Source of the DNA: Rhodopseudomonas palustris
GTDB lineage: Bacteria; Pseudomonadota; Alphaproteobacteria; Rhizobiales; Xanthobacteraceae
DNA: 64,000 bases
Direction of reading: 5' to 3'
NCBI RefSeq assembly: GCF_003031265.1
Contig: NZ_CP019966.1
Coordinates: 1,674,001-1,738,000 of the forward strand
Part shown: positions 12,081-21,127 of the stretch, one piece after another
Numbering within the stretch: the stretch's first letter is position 1
Layout of the letters: each line of letters begins with the position of its first letter
Translations under genes and position numbers: made by a program
The notes under the pieces: generated by a model
What the model saw: the letters and a program-made list of their open reading frames with translations, nothing else
The model's database searches: none
Told to the model about the DNA's origin: nothing

Positions 12081-14411
12081 ATGAACATTCTCCCCGGCTC
12101 CATGCGGTTCGGTGCGGGCCAGCCCGTCAAGCGTCTCGAGGATCAGCGCCTGCTCACCGGGCACGGCGGCTATCTCGACGACAAGGCCGCCGATGGCGCG
12201 TTGTGGCTGGTGGTGATGCGCTCCCCGCATGCGCATGCCGACATCGTCTCGATCGACACCGAGGCGGCGAAGGGAATGCCGGGCGTGGAAGCGGTGCTGA
12301 CCGGCGCCGATCTGATCGCCGACGATGTCGGCACCATTCCGACGCTGCCGATCTTCAAGCGGCCCGACGGCTCGCCGATGGCGCTGCCGCTGCGCCGGCT
12401 GCTGGCGCATGAGAAAGTCCGCTTCGTCGGCGAGCCGGTCGCCGCCGTGGTCGCGACCTCGCAGCTCGCCGCGCAGGCGGCGATCGAGGCGATCGCGGTC
12501 GAATACAACGAGCTGCCGGCGGTGACCGATCCGACCGCGGCGATCCAGCCCGGCGCGCCGGCGGTGTGGGCGGAGACGCCCGACAACATCGTGGCGGCGA
12601 TGAGCTATGGCGATGCCGCCAAGGTCGATGCGGCGTTCGCCAGCGCCGCCCATACCGTGTCGCTTGATCTCGTCAGCCAGCGGCTGATCCCATCGGCGAT
12701 GGAGCCGCGCTCGACCATTGCGGAGATCGAGAAGAAGACCGGCCGGCTGATCCTGCACACCCAGTCGCAGACCCCGGGCCAGACCCGCGATGCGCTCGCC
12801 GAGGCCATCCTGAAGCGGCCGAAGGAGAGCATCCAGGTGCTGGTCGGCGATATCGGCGGCGGCTTCGGCCAGAAGACCGGCGTCTATCCGGAAGACGCGC
12901 TGGTGGCTTACGCGGCGGTGAAGCTGGACCGCAAGATCCGCTGGCGCGGCGATCGCACCGATGAGTTCGTCGGCGGCACCCATGGCCGCGACCTGACCTC
13001 GACCGCCTCGTTCGCGCTCGACTCCAAGGGCAAGGTGCTGGCCTATCGTGTCACCTCGATCGGCGGCACCGGCGCTTACCTGGCGGGTGCCGGCGTGATC
13101 ATTCCGCTGGTGCTCGGCCCGTTCGTGCAGACCGGCGTGTATCACCTGCCGGTGGTGCATTTCGACATCAAGGCGGTGATGACCCACACCGCGCCGGTCG
13201 GCGCCTATCGCGGCGCCGGACGGCCGGAGGCGGTGTACATCGTCGAGCGGCTGATGGACGCTGCCGCGCGCAAGCTCAACATGGACCCGCGCGCGATCCG
13301 CAAGATCAACTACATCAAGCCGTCGCAGCTGCCCTACACCAACGCGGTCGGGCAGGTGTACGACAGCGGCGCGTTCGCCCACATGATGGACCGCGCCGCC
13401 GAGCTGTCCGACTGGGACGGCTTCAAGGCGCGCAAGAAGGCGGCACAGAAGAAGGGCCTGCTCTACGGCCGCGGCGTCACCAGCTACATCGAATGGACCG
13501 GCGGCCGCGCCCACACCGAGAACGTCAAGCTGCACGCCACCGCCGAGGGCCACGTCGTGCTGCATTCCGGCACCCAGGCGATGGGGCAGGGGCTCGAGAC
13601 CACCTACACCCAGATGATCGCCGCAGCGCTCGACATTCCGCTCGACAAGATCGACGTCGTTCAGGGCAACACCGATTTGGCGATCGGCTTCGGCAGCGTC
13701 GGTTCGCGCTCGCTGTTCGTCGGCGGCACCGCGGTTGCAGTGTCGTCGGCCGAGATGATCGCCAAGGCGCGCGAGAAGGCGGCCAACATCCTCGAAGCCT
13801 CGATCGAGGACATCGAGTACTCCGGCGGCATGCTGACCATCGCCGGCACCGACCGCAAGATCAGCCTGTTCGAGATCGCCGCCAAGGAGAAGGGCGCGCG
13901 CCTCAGCGTCGACTCCACCGGCGAGGTCGACGGACCGTCGTGGCCGAACGGCGCGCATATCTGCGAGGTCGAGGTCGACCCGGAAACCGGCGTCAGCCGC
14001 GTGGTGCGCTACACCACGGTGGACGATGTCGGCAATGCGGTGAACCCGATGCTGGTCGCCGGCCAGATCCATGGCGGCGTTGCCCAGGGCGTCGGCCAGG
14101 CGCTGTACGAGAACGCAGCCTATAATGACGACGGCCAGCTGCTGACCGCGAGCTATCTCGACTACTGCATCCCGCGCGCCGATAACCTGCCGCCGATCAA
14201 CGTCACGCTCGATCCGTCGGCGCCGTGCAAGACCAATCCGCTCGGCGCCAAGGGCTGCGGCGAATCCGGTGCGATCGGCGGCCCGCCCTGCGTGGTGCAC
14301 GGCGTGCTCGACGCGCTGGCCCCGCTCGGCGTCACCACGCTGAACACGCCGCTGACCCCGGAAAAGGTCTGGCGCGCGATCCAGGACGCCAAGTCGGCCC
14401 AGGCGGCTTAG
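12081..14411 (+). CDS. Xanthine dehydrogenase-family molybdopterin-binding subunit (CoxL-like, form II)
   Basis: 776-residue molybdenum hydroxylase large subunit. The start at 12081 has AAAGGAAAC just upstream. N-terminal aldehyde oxidase a/b-hammerhead domain (about 20-130) is followed by the molybdopterin-binding domain. Motifs: GGGFGQK (cofactor loop), GAYRGAGRPEA, where form I CO dehydrogenase has the AYRCSFR loop, and catalytic glutamate in GCGESGAIG. The missing AYRCSFR cysteine argues against a true CO dehydrogenase. Substrate could be an aldehyde, purine or N-heterocycle. No FAD (CoxM) or 2Fe-2S (CoxS) subunit gene lies next to it, which is unusual for this class. Confidence 0.9.
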   Translation: MNILPGSMRFGAGQPVKRLEDQRLLTGHGGYLDDKAADGALWLVVMRSPHAHADIVSIDTEAAKGMPGVEAVLTGADLIADDVGTIPTLPIFKRPDGSPMALPLRRLLAHEKVRFVGEPVAAVVATSQLAAQAAIEAIAVEYNELPAVTDPTAAIQPGAPAVWAETPDNIVAAMSYGDAAKVDAAFASAAHTVSLDLVSQRLIPSAMEPRSTIAEIEKKTGRLILHTQSQTPGQTRDALAEAILKRPKESIQVLVGDIGGGFGQKTGVYPEDALVAYAAVKLDRKIRWRGDRTDEFVGGTHGRDLTSTASFALDSKGKVLAYRVTSIGGTGAYLAGAGVIIPLVLGPFVQTGVYHLPVVHFDIKAVMTHTAPVGAYRGAGRPEAVYIVERLMDAAARKLNMDPRAIRKINYIKPSQLPYTNAVGQVYDSGAFAHMMDRAAELSDWDGFKARKKAAQKKGLLYGRGVTSYIEWTGGRAHTENVKLHATAEGHVVLHSGTQAMGQGLETTYTQMIAAALDIPLDKIDVVQGNTDLAIGFGSVGSRSLFVGGTAVAVSSAEMIAKAREKAANILEASIEDIEYSGGMLTIAGTDRKISLFEIAAKEKGARLSVDSTGEVDGPSWPNGAHICEVEVDPETGVSRVVRYTTVDDVGNAVNPMLVAGQIHGGVAQGVGQALYENAAYNDDGQLLTASYLDYCIPRADNLPPINVTLDPSAPCKTNPLGAKGCGESGAIGGPPCVVHGVLDALAPLGVTTLNTPLTPEKVWRAIQDAKSAQAA

Positions 14412-14488
14412 AACCTCAACGCCCGCAATACCGACAAAGACACACCGGCGCATGCTATGCTGCGCCGGTTCGCGTGCGGGAGAGATCG

Positions 14489-15097
14489 ATGCGGAAGTTT
14501 CTGACGGTGCTGGCGGCGCTCGCCGCGCTCAGCCTGAGCAATTGCGGCTACAACACCATCCAGAGCGAAGACCAGGAGGTGAAGTCGACCTGGTCGGAGG
14601 TGGTGAACCAGTATCAGCGGCGCGCCGATCTGGTGCCTAACCTCGTCAACTCGGTGAAGGGCTTCGCCCAGCAGGAAAAGGACGTGCTGCTCGGCGTCAC
14701 CAACGCCCGCGCCAAGGTCGGCAGCATCCAGGCGACGCCCGAAGTGCTGAACGATCCGGCGGCGTTCCAGAAGTTCCAGCAGGCGCAGGGTGAACTGTCG
14801 AGCGCACTGTCGCGGCTCTTGGTCGTCACCGAGAACTATCCGCAGCTCAAATCGGATGAGCTGTTCAAGAATCTGATGGCGCAGCTCGAAGGCACCGAGA
14901 ACCGCATCACCGTGGCGCGCAATCGCTATATCAAGGCGGTGCAGGCCTATAACGTCACGGTGCGTTCGGTGCCGACCAACTTCACCGCGATGATGTTCGG
15001 CTACAAGGAAAAGCCGAACTTCACGGTGGAGAACGAGAAGGAGATTTCGACCGCGCCGAAGGTCGATTTCACCCCGGCGCCTGCGCCGGCCAAGTAA
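14489..15097 (+). CDS. lemA: LemA family lipoprotein
   Basis: 202 residues. A hydrophobic signal ends in LSNC, a plausible lipobox with Cys19, so it is probably lipid-anchored in the envelope. The LemA core shows the WSEVVNQYQRRADLVPNLV motif and the central helical repeats including ALSRLLVVTENYP and ENRITVARNRY. Function of the family is poorly defined; LemA often pairs with TPM-domain proteins. The ATG at 14489 follows GGGAGAG; the longer in-frame upstream extension overlaps the preceding gene and is not credible. The next gene starts 4 bp after its stop. Confidence 0.9.
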   Translation: MRKFLTVLAALAALSLSNCGYNTIQSEDQEVKSTWSEVVNQYQRRADLVPNLVNSVKGFAQQEKDVLLGVTNARAKVGSIQATPEVLNDPAAFQKFQQAQGELSSALSRLLVVTENYPQLKSDELFKNLMAQLEGTENRITVARNRYIKAVQAYNVTVRSVPTNFTAMMFGYKEKPNFTVENEKEISTAPKVDFTPAPAPAK

Positions 15098-15101
15098 GCG
15101 C

Positions 15102-16028
15102 ATGACCGCGGCGACGATGCGCGCCGTCCGCGCCGGATGGCTGGCGCTGCTGCTGATCGTGATCACGGCGGCGCTGGCGCCTTTTGCGTGGGCCGACGTG
15201 GCGGTGCCGGCGCTGACCGGCCGCGTCGTCGATCAGACCGGCACGCTGTCCGAAGCTGCGGTGGCGCGGCTCGACCAGAAGCTGAAGGCGTTCGAGGCGC
15301 GCAAGGGCAGCCAGCTCGCGGTGCTGATCGTGCCGACCACCCAGCCGGAGGCGATCGAGCAGTTCTCGATCCGAGTCGCCGAGGCCTGGAAGATCGGCCG
15401 CAAGAAGGTCGATGACGGCGCGATCCTGCTGGTCGCCAAGAACGACCGCAAGCTGCGCATCGAGGTCGGTTACGGCCTCGAAGGCGCGCTGCCGGACGTC
15501 ACCGCCAAGCGCATCATCGACGAGATCATCACGCCGAAATTCAAGGCCGGCGATTTCGACGGCGGCATCGAGGCCGGCGTCGACCGGATGATCGGCGTGA
15601 TCGACGGCGAACCGCTGCCGACGCCGCAGCCGCAGCACGAATGGGCGGCGCCGGAATCGATGGATGAATTGACCGGCTGGGCGATCCCGCTGTTGTTCGG
15701 CACGCTGGTGCTCAACGGCTTCTTGAAAGCGGCGCTCGGCCGCGTCGCAGCGTCGGGGCTGACCGGCATCATCGTCGGCGCGGTGGCGATGCTGTTCGGT
15801 CTGGTCTGGTACATCGCGCTGGTCGTCGGCTTCGCCGCGTTCCTGCTGGCGCTGGTGATCGATCTGTTTGGCGGGCCGACGATCTCCTCGGGGCGACGCA
15901 GCGGTTGGTCCGGCGGCACCTGGACCGGTGGCAGCAGCGGCTCGTCCTGGTCGAGCGGTTCGAGCGACAGCGGCTTCAGCGGCGGTGGCGGCAGCTTCGG
16001 CGGCGGCGGCGCCTCGGGAAGCTGGTGA
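15102..16028 (+). CDS. TPM-domain membrane protein (YgcG-like)
   Basis: 308 residues. Signal peptide ending near PFAWADVAVP, then the TPM domain (about 35-170) with GRVVDQTGTLS, LAVLIVPTTQ and IEVGYGLEGALPD. Two hydrophobic segments follow (about 185-205 and 220-255). The tail from about residue 265 is a low-complexity Gly/Ser-rich stretch with SGGGGSFGGGG-like repeats, standard for YgcG homologues. TPM proteins are periplasm-facing; a plant homologue acts in photosystem II repair. Forms an operon with lemA and the next TPM gene. Confidence 0.88.
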   Translation: MTAATMRAVRAGWLALLLIVITAALAPFAWADVAVPALTGRVVDQTGTLSEAAVARLDQKLKAFEARKGSQLAVLIVPTTQPEAIEQFSIRVAEAWKIGRKKVDDGAILLVAKNDRKLRIEVGYGLEGALPDVTAKRIIDEIITPKFKAGDFDGGIEAGVDRMIGVIDGEPLPTPQPQHEWAAPESMDELTGWAIPLLFGTLVLNGFLKAALGRVAASGLTGIIVGAVAMLFGLVWYIALVVGFAAFLLALVIDLFGGPTISSGRRSGWSGGTWTGGSSGSSWSSGSSDSGFSGGGGSFGGGGASGSW

Positions 16029-16041
16029 GGAGAGACGCAGC

Positions 16042-16539
16042 ATGGGCATCCGGCGGATCGGCAAGCACCTGTTCACCAGCCGCGGCGCGGTGCACCGCGC
16101 GTTTTCGCCGGATGCGTTCGATGCGATCGAGCGTGCCATCAAGGCGAGCGAAACCCGCCACGTCGGCCAGATCCGCTTCGTCGTCGAAGGCGCGCTCGAC
16201 GGCGCGCCGCTGTTTCGCGATCAGCCGGTGCGTGAGCGCGCGCTCGACATCTTCTCGCAGCTTCGGATCTGGGACACCGAGCACAACAACGGCGTGCTGA
16301 TCTATCTGCTGCTGGCCGACCGCAACGTCGAGATCATCGCCGATCGCGGCATCGACGGCCGCGTCAGCGCCGACACCTGGGAGGCGATCTGCCGCGAGAT
16401 GGAAGCCGAGTTTCGCGAGGGCCGGTTCGAGCAGGGCGTGCTCCGCGGCATCGAGCGCATCACCGCGCATCTGGCCGAACACTTCCCGCGCAGCGGCCCG
16501 AGCCCCAATGAAATCCCCGACGCACCGGTGGTGGTATAG
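16042..16539 (+). CDS. TPM-domain protein (second copy, no signal peptide)
   Basis: 165 residues, almost all TPM domain: RHVGQIRFVVE, RALDIFSQLRIWDTEHNNGVLIYLLLADR and IIADRGIDGRV match the second TPM subgroup found behind LemA/YgcG pairs. The start at 16042 is preceded by GGAGAG, 13 bp after the stop of the first TPM gene. No signal peptide or membrane helix is evident. Forms the third gene of the lemA cluster; function unknown. Confidence 0.88.
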   Translation: MGIRRIGKHLFTSRGAVHRAFSPDAFDAIERAIKASETRHVGQIRFVVEGALDGAPLFRDQPVRERALDIFSQLRIWDTEHNNGVLIYLLLADRNVEIIADRGIDGRVSADTWEAICREMEAEFREGRFEQGVLRGIERITAHLAEHFPRSGPSPNEIPDAPVVV

Positions 16540-16558
16540 TAACATGGCGGCAGTCTAA

Positions 16559-16582
16559 CCTCTCCCCGCATGCGGGGAGAGG
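16559..16582. repeat. Short palindrome of family C, possible terminator
   Basis: CCTCTCCCCGC followed by GCGGGGAGAGG is an almost perfect hairpin in the convergent gap between the TPM gene and the GST gene. It is the core of family C and could stop transcription, but there is no T-run. Confidence 0.6.
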
Positions 16583-16620
16583 GAGCAAGCGTCGCGCCTG
16601 GCTTTCGAAACGAAAGCGCC

Positions 16621-17232
16621 TCACGCCTTCGCTGACGGCCGCGCCGCGATGCGCTCGAACCACTCGGCGATGTTGGTGTTGGCGGGATCGAGCGGCTGGC
16701 CGACCTTGGCGCCGAAGTCGAGCCAGCAGTACAGCAGCAGATCGGCCAGCGTCAGCCGCGGGCCGCAGACGAATTCCTTGCCCTTCATCTGCTCGTTCAT
16801 CCAGCGAATGCGATCGGCCGCCATCTTCTTCAGCCCGGGCGCGGCTTCCGGCACGCACACCATCCGATCCTGAAACATCTTCAGTCCTTCGGCGAAGCGG
16901 AAGCCATTGAGCAGCGGCTCGCAGATGTAGAGGTCGATCCGCCGCGTCCACATCCGGCATTCGGCACGCTCTTCCGCTGTGGTGCCGATCAGCGGCGGCT
17001 GCGGATGCTTCTCCTCGAGATATTCGCAGATCGCGGTGATCTCCGCCAAGAAGCTGCCATTGTCGAGTTCGAGAGTGGGCGTCTGGCCGTGGGGATTGCG
17101 CACGAGATGTTCGGGCGTTCGATTCTCGCCGGCGCGGACGTCGAGCGTGTGGGTCGGAATCGTCAGGCCTTTCTCGGCGATGAACATCCGCACCAGGCGA
17201 GGATTGGGCCCGATCGAATCGTACAGCTTCAT
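16621..17232 (-). CDS. Glutathione S-transferase
   Basis: 203 residues. N-terminal thioredoxin-fold domain with PNPRLVRMFIAEKG and the GSH-binding loop GQTPTLELDNGSFLAEITAI (cis-Pro and the E-S/T-type pair are present as AEITAI). The C-terminal helical domain carries FVCGPRLTLADLLLYCW, the usual N-capping motif. Cytoplasmic; substrate unknown. GGGAG lies 6-10 bp before the start. Monocistronic, convergent with the TPM gene. Confidence 0.92.
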   Translation of the reverse strand: MKLYDSIGPNPRLVRMFIAEKGLTIPTHTLDVRAGENRTPEHLVRNPHGQTPTLELDNGSFLAEITAICEYLEEKHPQPPLIGTTAEERAECRMWTRRIDLYICEPLLNGFRFAEGLKMFQDRMVCVPEAAPGLKKMAADRIRWMNEQMKGKEFVCGPRLTLADLLLYCWLDFGAKVGQPLDPANTNIAEWFERIAARPSAKA

Positions 17233-17340
17233 GGTCGTCTCCCTGATCGGCGCTTGGCTGCGCCTATGCTGATCGATCTGTCCTAGCGCGGGACACCGTG
17301 CGGTGCAAAGCCGCGCGGTGCGTCATGCTGTGCGCGCTCC

Positions 17341-17353
17341 TCACGATTCGTGA
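17341..17353. promoter_or_regulatory. 13-bp palindrome upstream of the coiled-coil membrane protein
   Basis: TCACGATTCGTGA is a perfect odd dyad, 87 bp before the GTG start at 17441 and in the divergent promoter region shared with the GST gene. It could be an operator; the regulator is unknown. Confidence 0.25.
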
Positions 17354-17440
17354 AATTTCCGTAACCGTCGGCGGAAGTAACGATTTCGCAAGTAATAAAA
17401 GTTACCGAATAGTATCAAGCTGATCTGGAGGATTTGACAC

Positions 17441-18418
17441 GTGGACGAGCATCGCAACGAGCCCATCGGTGAACAGCAGACCGGCGCGGCCGCCGCGACG
17501 GACGGAGCGCAGGCGAACGCCGGCAGCCCGGAAACTAGCTCGGCCTCCGCGCATCAGGCGACCCCGGCCAATACTCCGGCCAATGCGGGCGCCGCCAAGC
17601 CGAGCGAAGCGAAACCCGCCGGCAAATCCGAGATCGAGAAGTCGGACGGCGTCAGCCGTCCGCGCCCCGGCACCGTAACCATCATGGCGCCGTCGCCTCG
17701 CGAAAATCTGTATCGGCACTGGGACGATGAGATCGAAGTCGAGGCGCCCGATGAGGCGAGCCAGTCCGCGGTTCATCGCTTCGGCGTGCGCAAGCTTGCA
17801 GCGGTTGCTGCGGCCGTGATCCTTGCGGCGATCGCCGGTGCGGTCGGTGGTGCACTCGCGACCGCCAGCCTGTCGCATCGGAGCGACGCCGAGACCACTG
17901 CGGCTTCGGCGCAGGTGAAGACGCTCGACGCGCAGGTGGTGCAGCTCCAGACCGAACTGACGGCGCTCAAGGCCGATCTCGACCACGCTGCCAAGCAGAG
18001 CACGGCGCAGCTCGGCAAGACCGCGGACCGGATCGAGAAGCTCGAGAAGGCGCAGGCCGAGCCGGCCGCCAAAATCGCCAAGCTGAGCGAGACGGTCGAG
18101 AAACTGCGCACCGCGCAGGTCCAGCCGCCAGCTGCGCCCGCGCCGGCTCCGGCCAATGTCGCCGCGGTCCCCGCCAAGGACGTCACCGGCTCGATCACGC
18201 CGAAAGCCGACGCTGCGAAGCCGGGCCGCTTGCCGACGGTCGAAGGCTGGGTGCTGCGCGATGTGTATGACGGCGGCGCGGTGGTCGAAGGCCGCTCCGG
18301 CACTTACGAAGTCTATGCCGGTGATCCGATCCCGGGTGTCGGCCGCGTCGATGCGATCCGCCGCCAGGACGGCCGCTGGGTCGTGGTGACCAGCCGCGGT
18401 CTGATCGTCGCCCGCTGA
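17441..18418 (+). CDS. Hypothetical single-pass membrane protein with coiled coil and C-terminal beta domain
   Basis: 325 residues, GTG start with GGAGG 11-15 bp upstream. The first 100 residues are Ala/Pro-rich and disordered. One transmembrane helix lies at about 110-132 (AAVILAAIAGAVGGALATA). A coiled coil follows (about 145-225, repeated L-x6-L and KLEK/KLSE heptads), then an Ala/Pro linker. The last 60 residues form a compact domain with GWVLRDVYDGGAVVEG and YAGDPIPGVGRVDAI. This C-terminal pattern resembles small domains of envelope-machinery proteins such as PilP, but that is only inference. No function assigned. Followed by a strong terminator. Confidence 0.75.
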   Translation: MDEHRNEPIGEQQTGAAAATDGAQANAGSPETSSASAHQATPANTPANAGAAKPSEAKPAGKSEIEKSDGVSRPRPGTVTIMAPSPRENLYRHWDDEIEVEAPDEASQSAVHRFGVRKLAAVAAAVILAAIAGAVGGALATASLSHRSDAETTAASAQVKTLDAQVVQLQTELTALKADLDHAAKQSTAQLGKTADRIEKLEKAQAEPAAKIAKLSETVEKLRTAQVQPPAAPAPAPANVAAVPAKDVTGSITPKADAAKPGRLPTVEGWVLRDVYDGGAVVEGRSGTYEVYAGDPIPGVGRVDAIRRQDGRWVVVTSRGLIVAR

Positions 18419-18444
18419 TCGCGCAGCCTCATTCCTGAAATTTC

Positions 18445-18485
18445 AACGGCGCCGGCTGTGAGACAGCCGGCGCCGTTTTGATTTG
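18445..18485 (+). terminator. Rho-independent terminator
   Basis: Perfect 15-bp stem AACGGCGCCGGCTGT / ACAGCCGGCGCCGTT with a 3-base GAG loop (18460-18462), followed by TTTTGATTT. It lies 27 bp after the stop of the coiled-coil protein gene and faces the convergent fpr gene, which it may also serve. Confidence 0.85.
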
Positions 18486-18574
18486 GCTCTCCCGCGGAGC
18501 CTCGCTGAGTTGTTCAGGCGCGCGCCGGGCGATAGCAATGAGTTGTCGCCAGCGCGCGATTTCCGAACGGCGCG

Positions 18575-19348
18575 TCAGCGCTCGACGAACGCCTTCTCGA
18601 CTACGAAGTGGCCAGGCTCGCTGTGGTTGCCCTCGCGGAAGCCACGCTCGCTCAGCATTGCCGGCAGTTCGGCGAGCATCGCCGGGTTGCCACACAGCAT
18701 CACGCGGTCAGACTCGAGATCGAGACCAGATTGGCCGAGATCGTCGAACAGCTGGCCCGATGCGATCAGATCGGTGACGCGGCCGCGGTTGCGGAACGGC
18801 TCGCGGGTCACGGTCGGGTAGTAGTGCAGCTTGTCGCGGATCAGATCCCCGAGGAACTCGTGGTCGCGCAGGCCCTCGACCAACTGCTCGCCATAGGCCA
18901 GTTCGGGAATCTGTCGGCAGCCGTGAACCAGCACGATAGATTCGTAGATGTCGTAGATCTCGGGATCTTTGATCAGGCTGGCGAACGGGGCCAGCCCGGT
19001 GCCGGTCGACAGCAGCAGCAGCCGCTTGCCGGGGATCAGATTGCCGGCGATCAGCGTTCCGGTCGCCTTGCGCCCGACCAGGATCTGATCGCCTTCCTTG
19101 ATCTGCTGCAGCCGCGACGTCAACGGACCGTTGGGCACCTTGATGCTGAAGAATTCCAGCTCTTCCTCGTGATTGGCGCTCGCCATGCTGTAGGCGCGCA
19201 TCAACGGTCGGCCGTCGACTTCCAGGCCGATCATCGCGAACTGACCGCTCTGGAACCGGAATCCAGGGTCGCGCGTCGCGGTGAAGCTGAACAGGGTGTC
19301 GGTCCAGTGCCTGACCGACAACACCGTTTCGGTTTGGAATGCACTCAT
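18575..19348 (-). CDS. fpr: Ferredoxin-NADP(+) reductase, bacterial Fpr type
   Basis: 257 residues. FAD-binding motif RAYSMAS, NADP-binding regions STGTGLAPFASL and VMLCGNPAML, and the C-terminal VEKAFVER tail typical of bacterial subclass I/Rhodobacter-type FNR with no terminal tyrosine. Transfers electrons between NADPH and ferredoxin or flavodoxin in the cytoplasm; a likely role is redox balance or oxidative stress. GAGGAGAAG precedes the start. A 14-bp palindrome lies 68 bp upstream. Not adjacent to the P450 at 57 kb, although it could supply such systems. Confidence 0.92.
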   Translation of the reverse strand: MSAFQTETVLSVRHWTDTLFSFTATRDPGFRFQSGQFAMIGLEVDGRPLMRAYSMASANHEEELEFFSIKVPNGPLTSRLQQIKEGDQILVGRKATGTLIAGNLIPGKRLLLLSTGTGLAPFASLIKDPEIYDIYESIVLVHGCRQIPELAYGEQLVEGLRDHEFLGDLIRDKLHYYPTVTREPFRNRGRVTDLIASGQLFDDLGQSGLDLESDRVMLCGNPAMLAELPAMLSERGFREGNHSEPGHFVVEKAFVER

Positions 19349-19664
19349 CGTCTTCTCCTCACCCGCAGGTCATCTCCTGCGTCCGATGAGACGATGTCGC
19401 GGATATCGCCCCCTCTTCGCAATTGCGAAATGGCACCCGCCGTCAATAAGTTGCAAAATTTCCCGGAGGGCACCGCCGAGAGGCACGACGTGCTGTTTTT
19501 TCGCGAATCCGAGCAATTTGTTTTCGGGCCCGAGGCGGCCTCGCACCTAGCCTGAGGCCCCTTGCGACAGGAGGAACGCTCGTGGGGACAGTGCTCGCCT
19601 CCGGGGAAATGGAGGCCGATCTCGCGGGCTTGACGCTGCAGCTCGCAGAGGGGCGCGTCGGCTC
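19349..19664. other. Non-coding interval between fpr and a CoA-transferase gene
   Basis: About 316 bp. It holds the fpr promoter region with the 14-bp dyad at 19416-19429. A short open frame at 19582-19668 (GTG start after AGGAGG, 28 codons) overlaps the end of the CoA-transferase gene; it has no recognisable homology and may be a gene remnant. Nothing else is supported here. Confidence 0.5.
19416..19429. promoter_or_regulatory. Perfect 14-bp palindrome upstream of fpr (candidate operator)
   Basis: TTCGCAATTGCGAA is a perfect dyad 68 bp upstream of the fpr start. It fits the size of a dimeric repressor or activator site. The regulator cannot be named from sequence. Confidence 0.35.
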
Positions 19665-20873
<1,209 letters not shown>

Positions 20874-21037
20874 GCGCGTGAGCTCCCTGTTTTCTTGTTT
20901 TTCGCGATCCGGAATTCTCGGTGCTACGTGCCGCCGGATACGTTCGCATATGAGCCGGCTTCGTGGCGTGATGCAATATAGGAACCGGCATGGCGGTCAT
21001 CCCGGGTGCTATGCGGGATCAGGATGGAATTAGCCGC

Positions 21038-21122
21038 GTCATTGCGAGCGCAGCGAAGCAATCCAGAAGCGCCCGGCACTGAGCTATGGATTGCTTCGTC
21101 GGCTTCGCCTCCTCGCAATGAC
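21038..21122. repeat. Palindromic intergenic repeat, family A (copy 3)
   Basis: GTCATTGCGAGCGCAGCGAA through CGCCTCCTCGCAATGAC, 85 bp, ending 5 bp before the stop end of putA. Could form the 3' hairpin of the putA transcript. Confidence 0.88.
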
Positions 21123-21127
21123 GGCAG

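Noticed and set aside
12081..14411. Carbon monoxide dehydrogenase large subunit (CoxL form I)
   Set aside because: The active-site loop reads AYRGAGR, not AYRCSFR, and coxS/coxM are absent.
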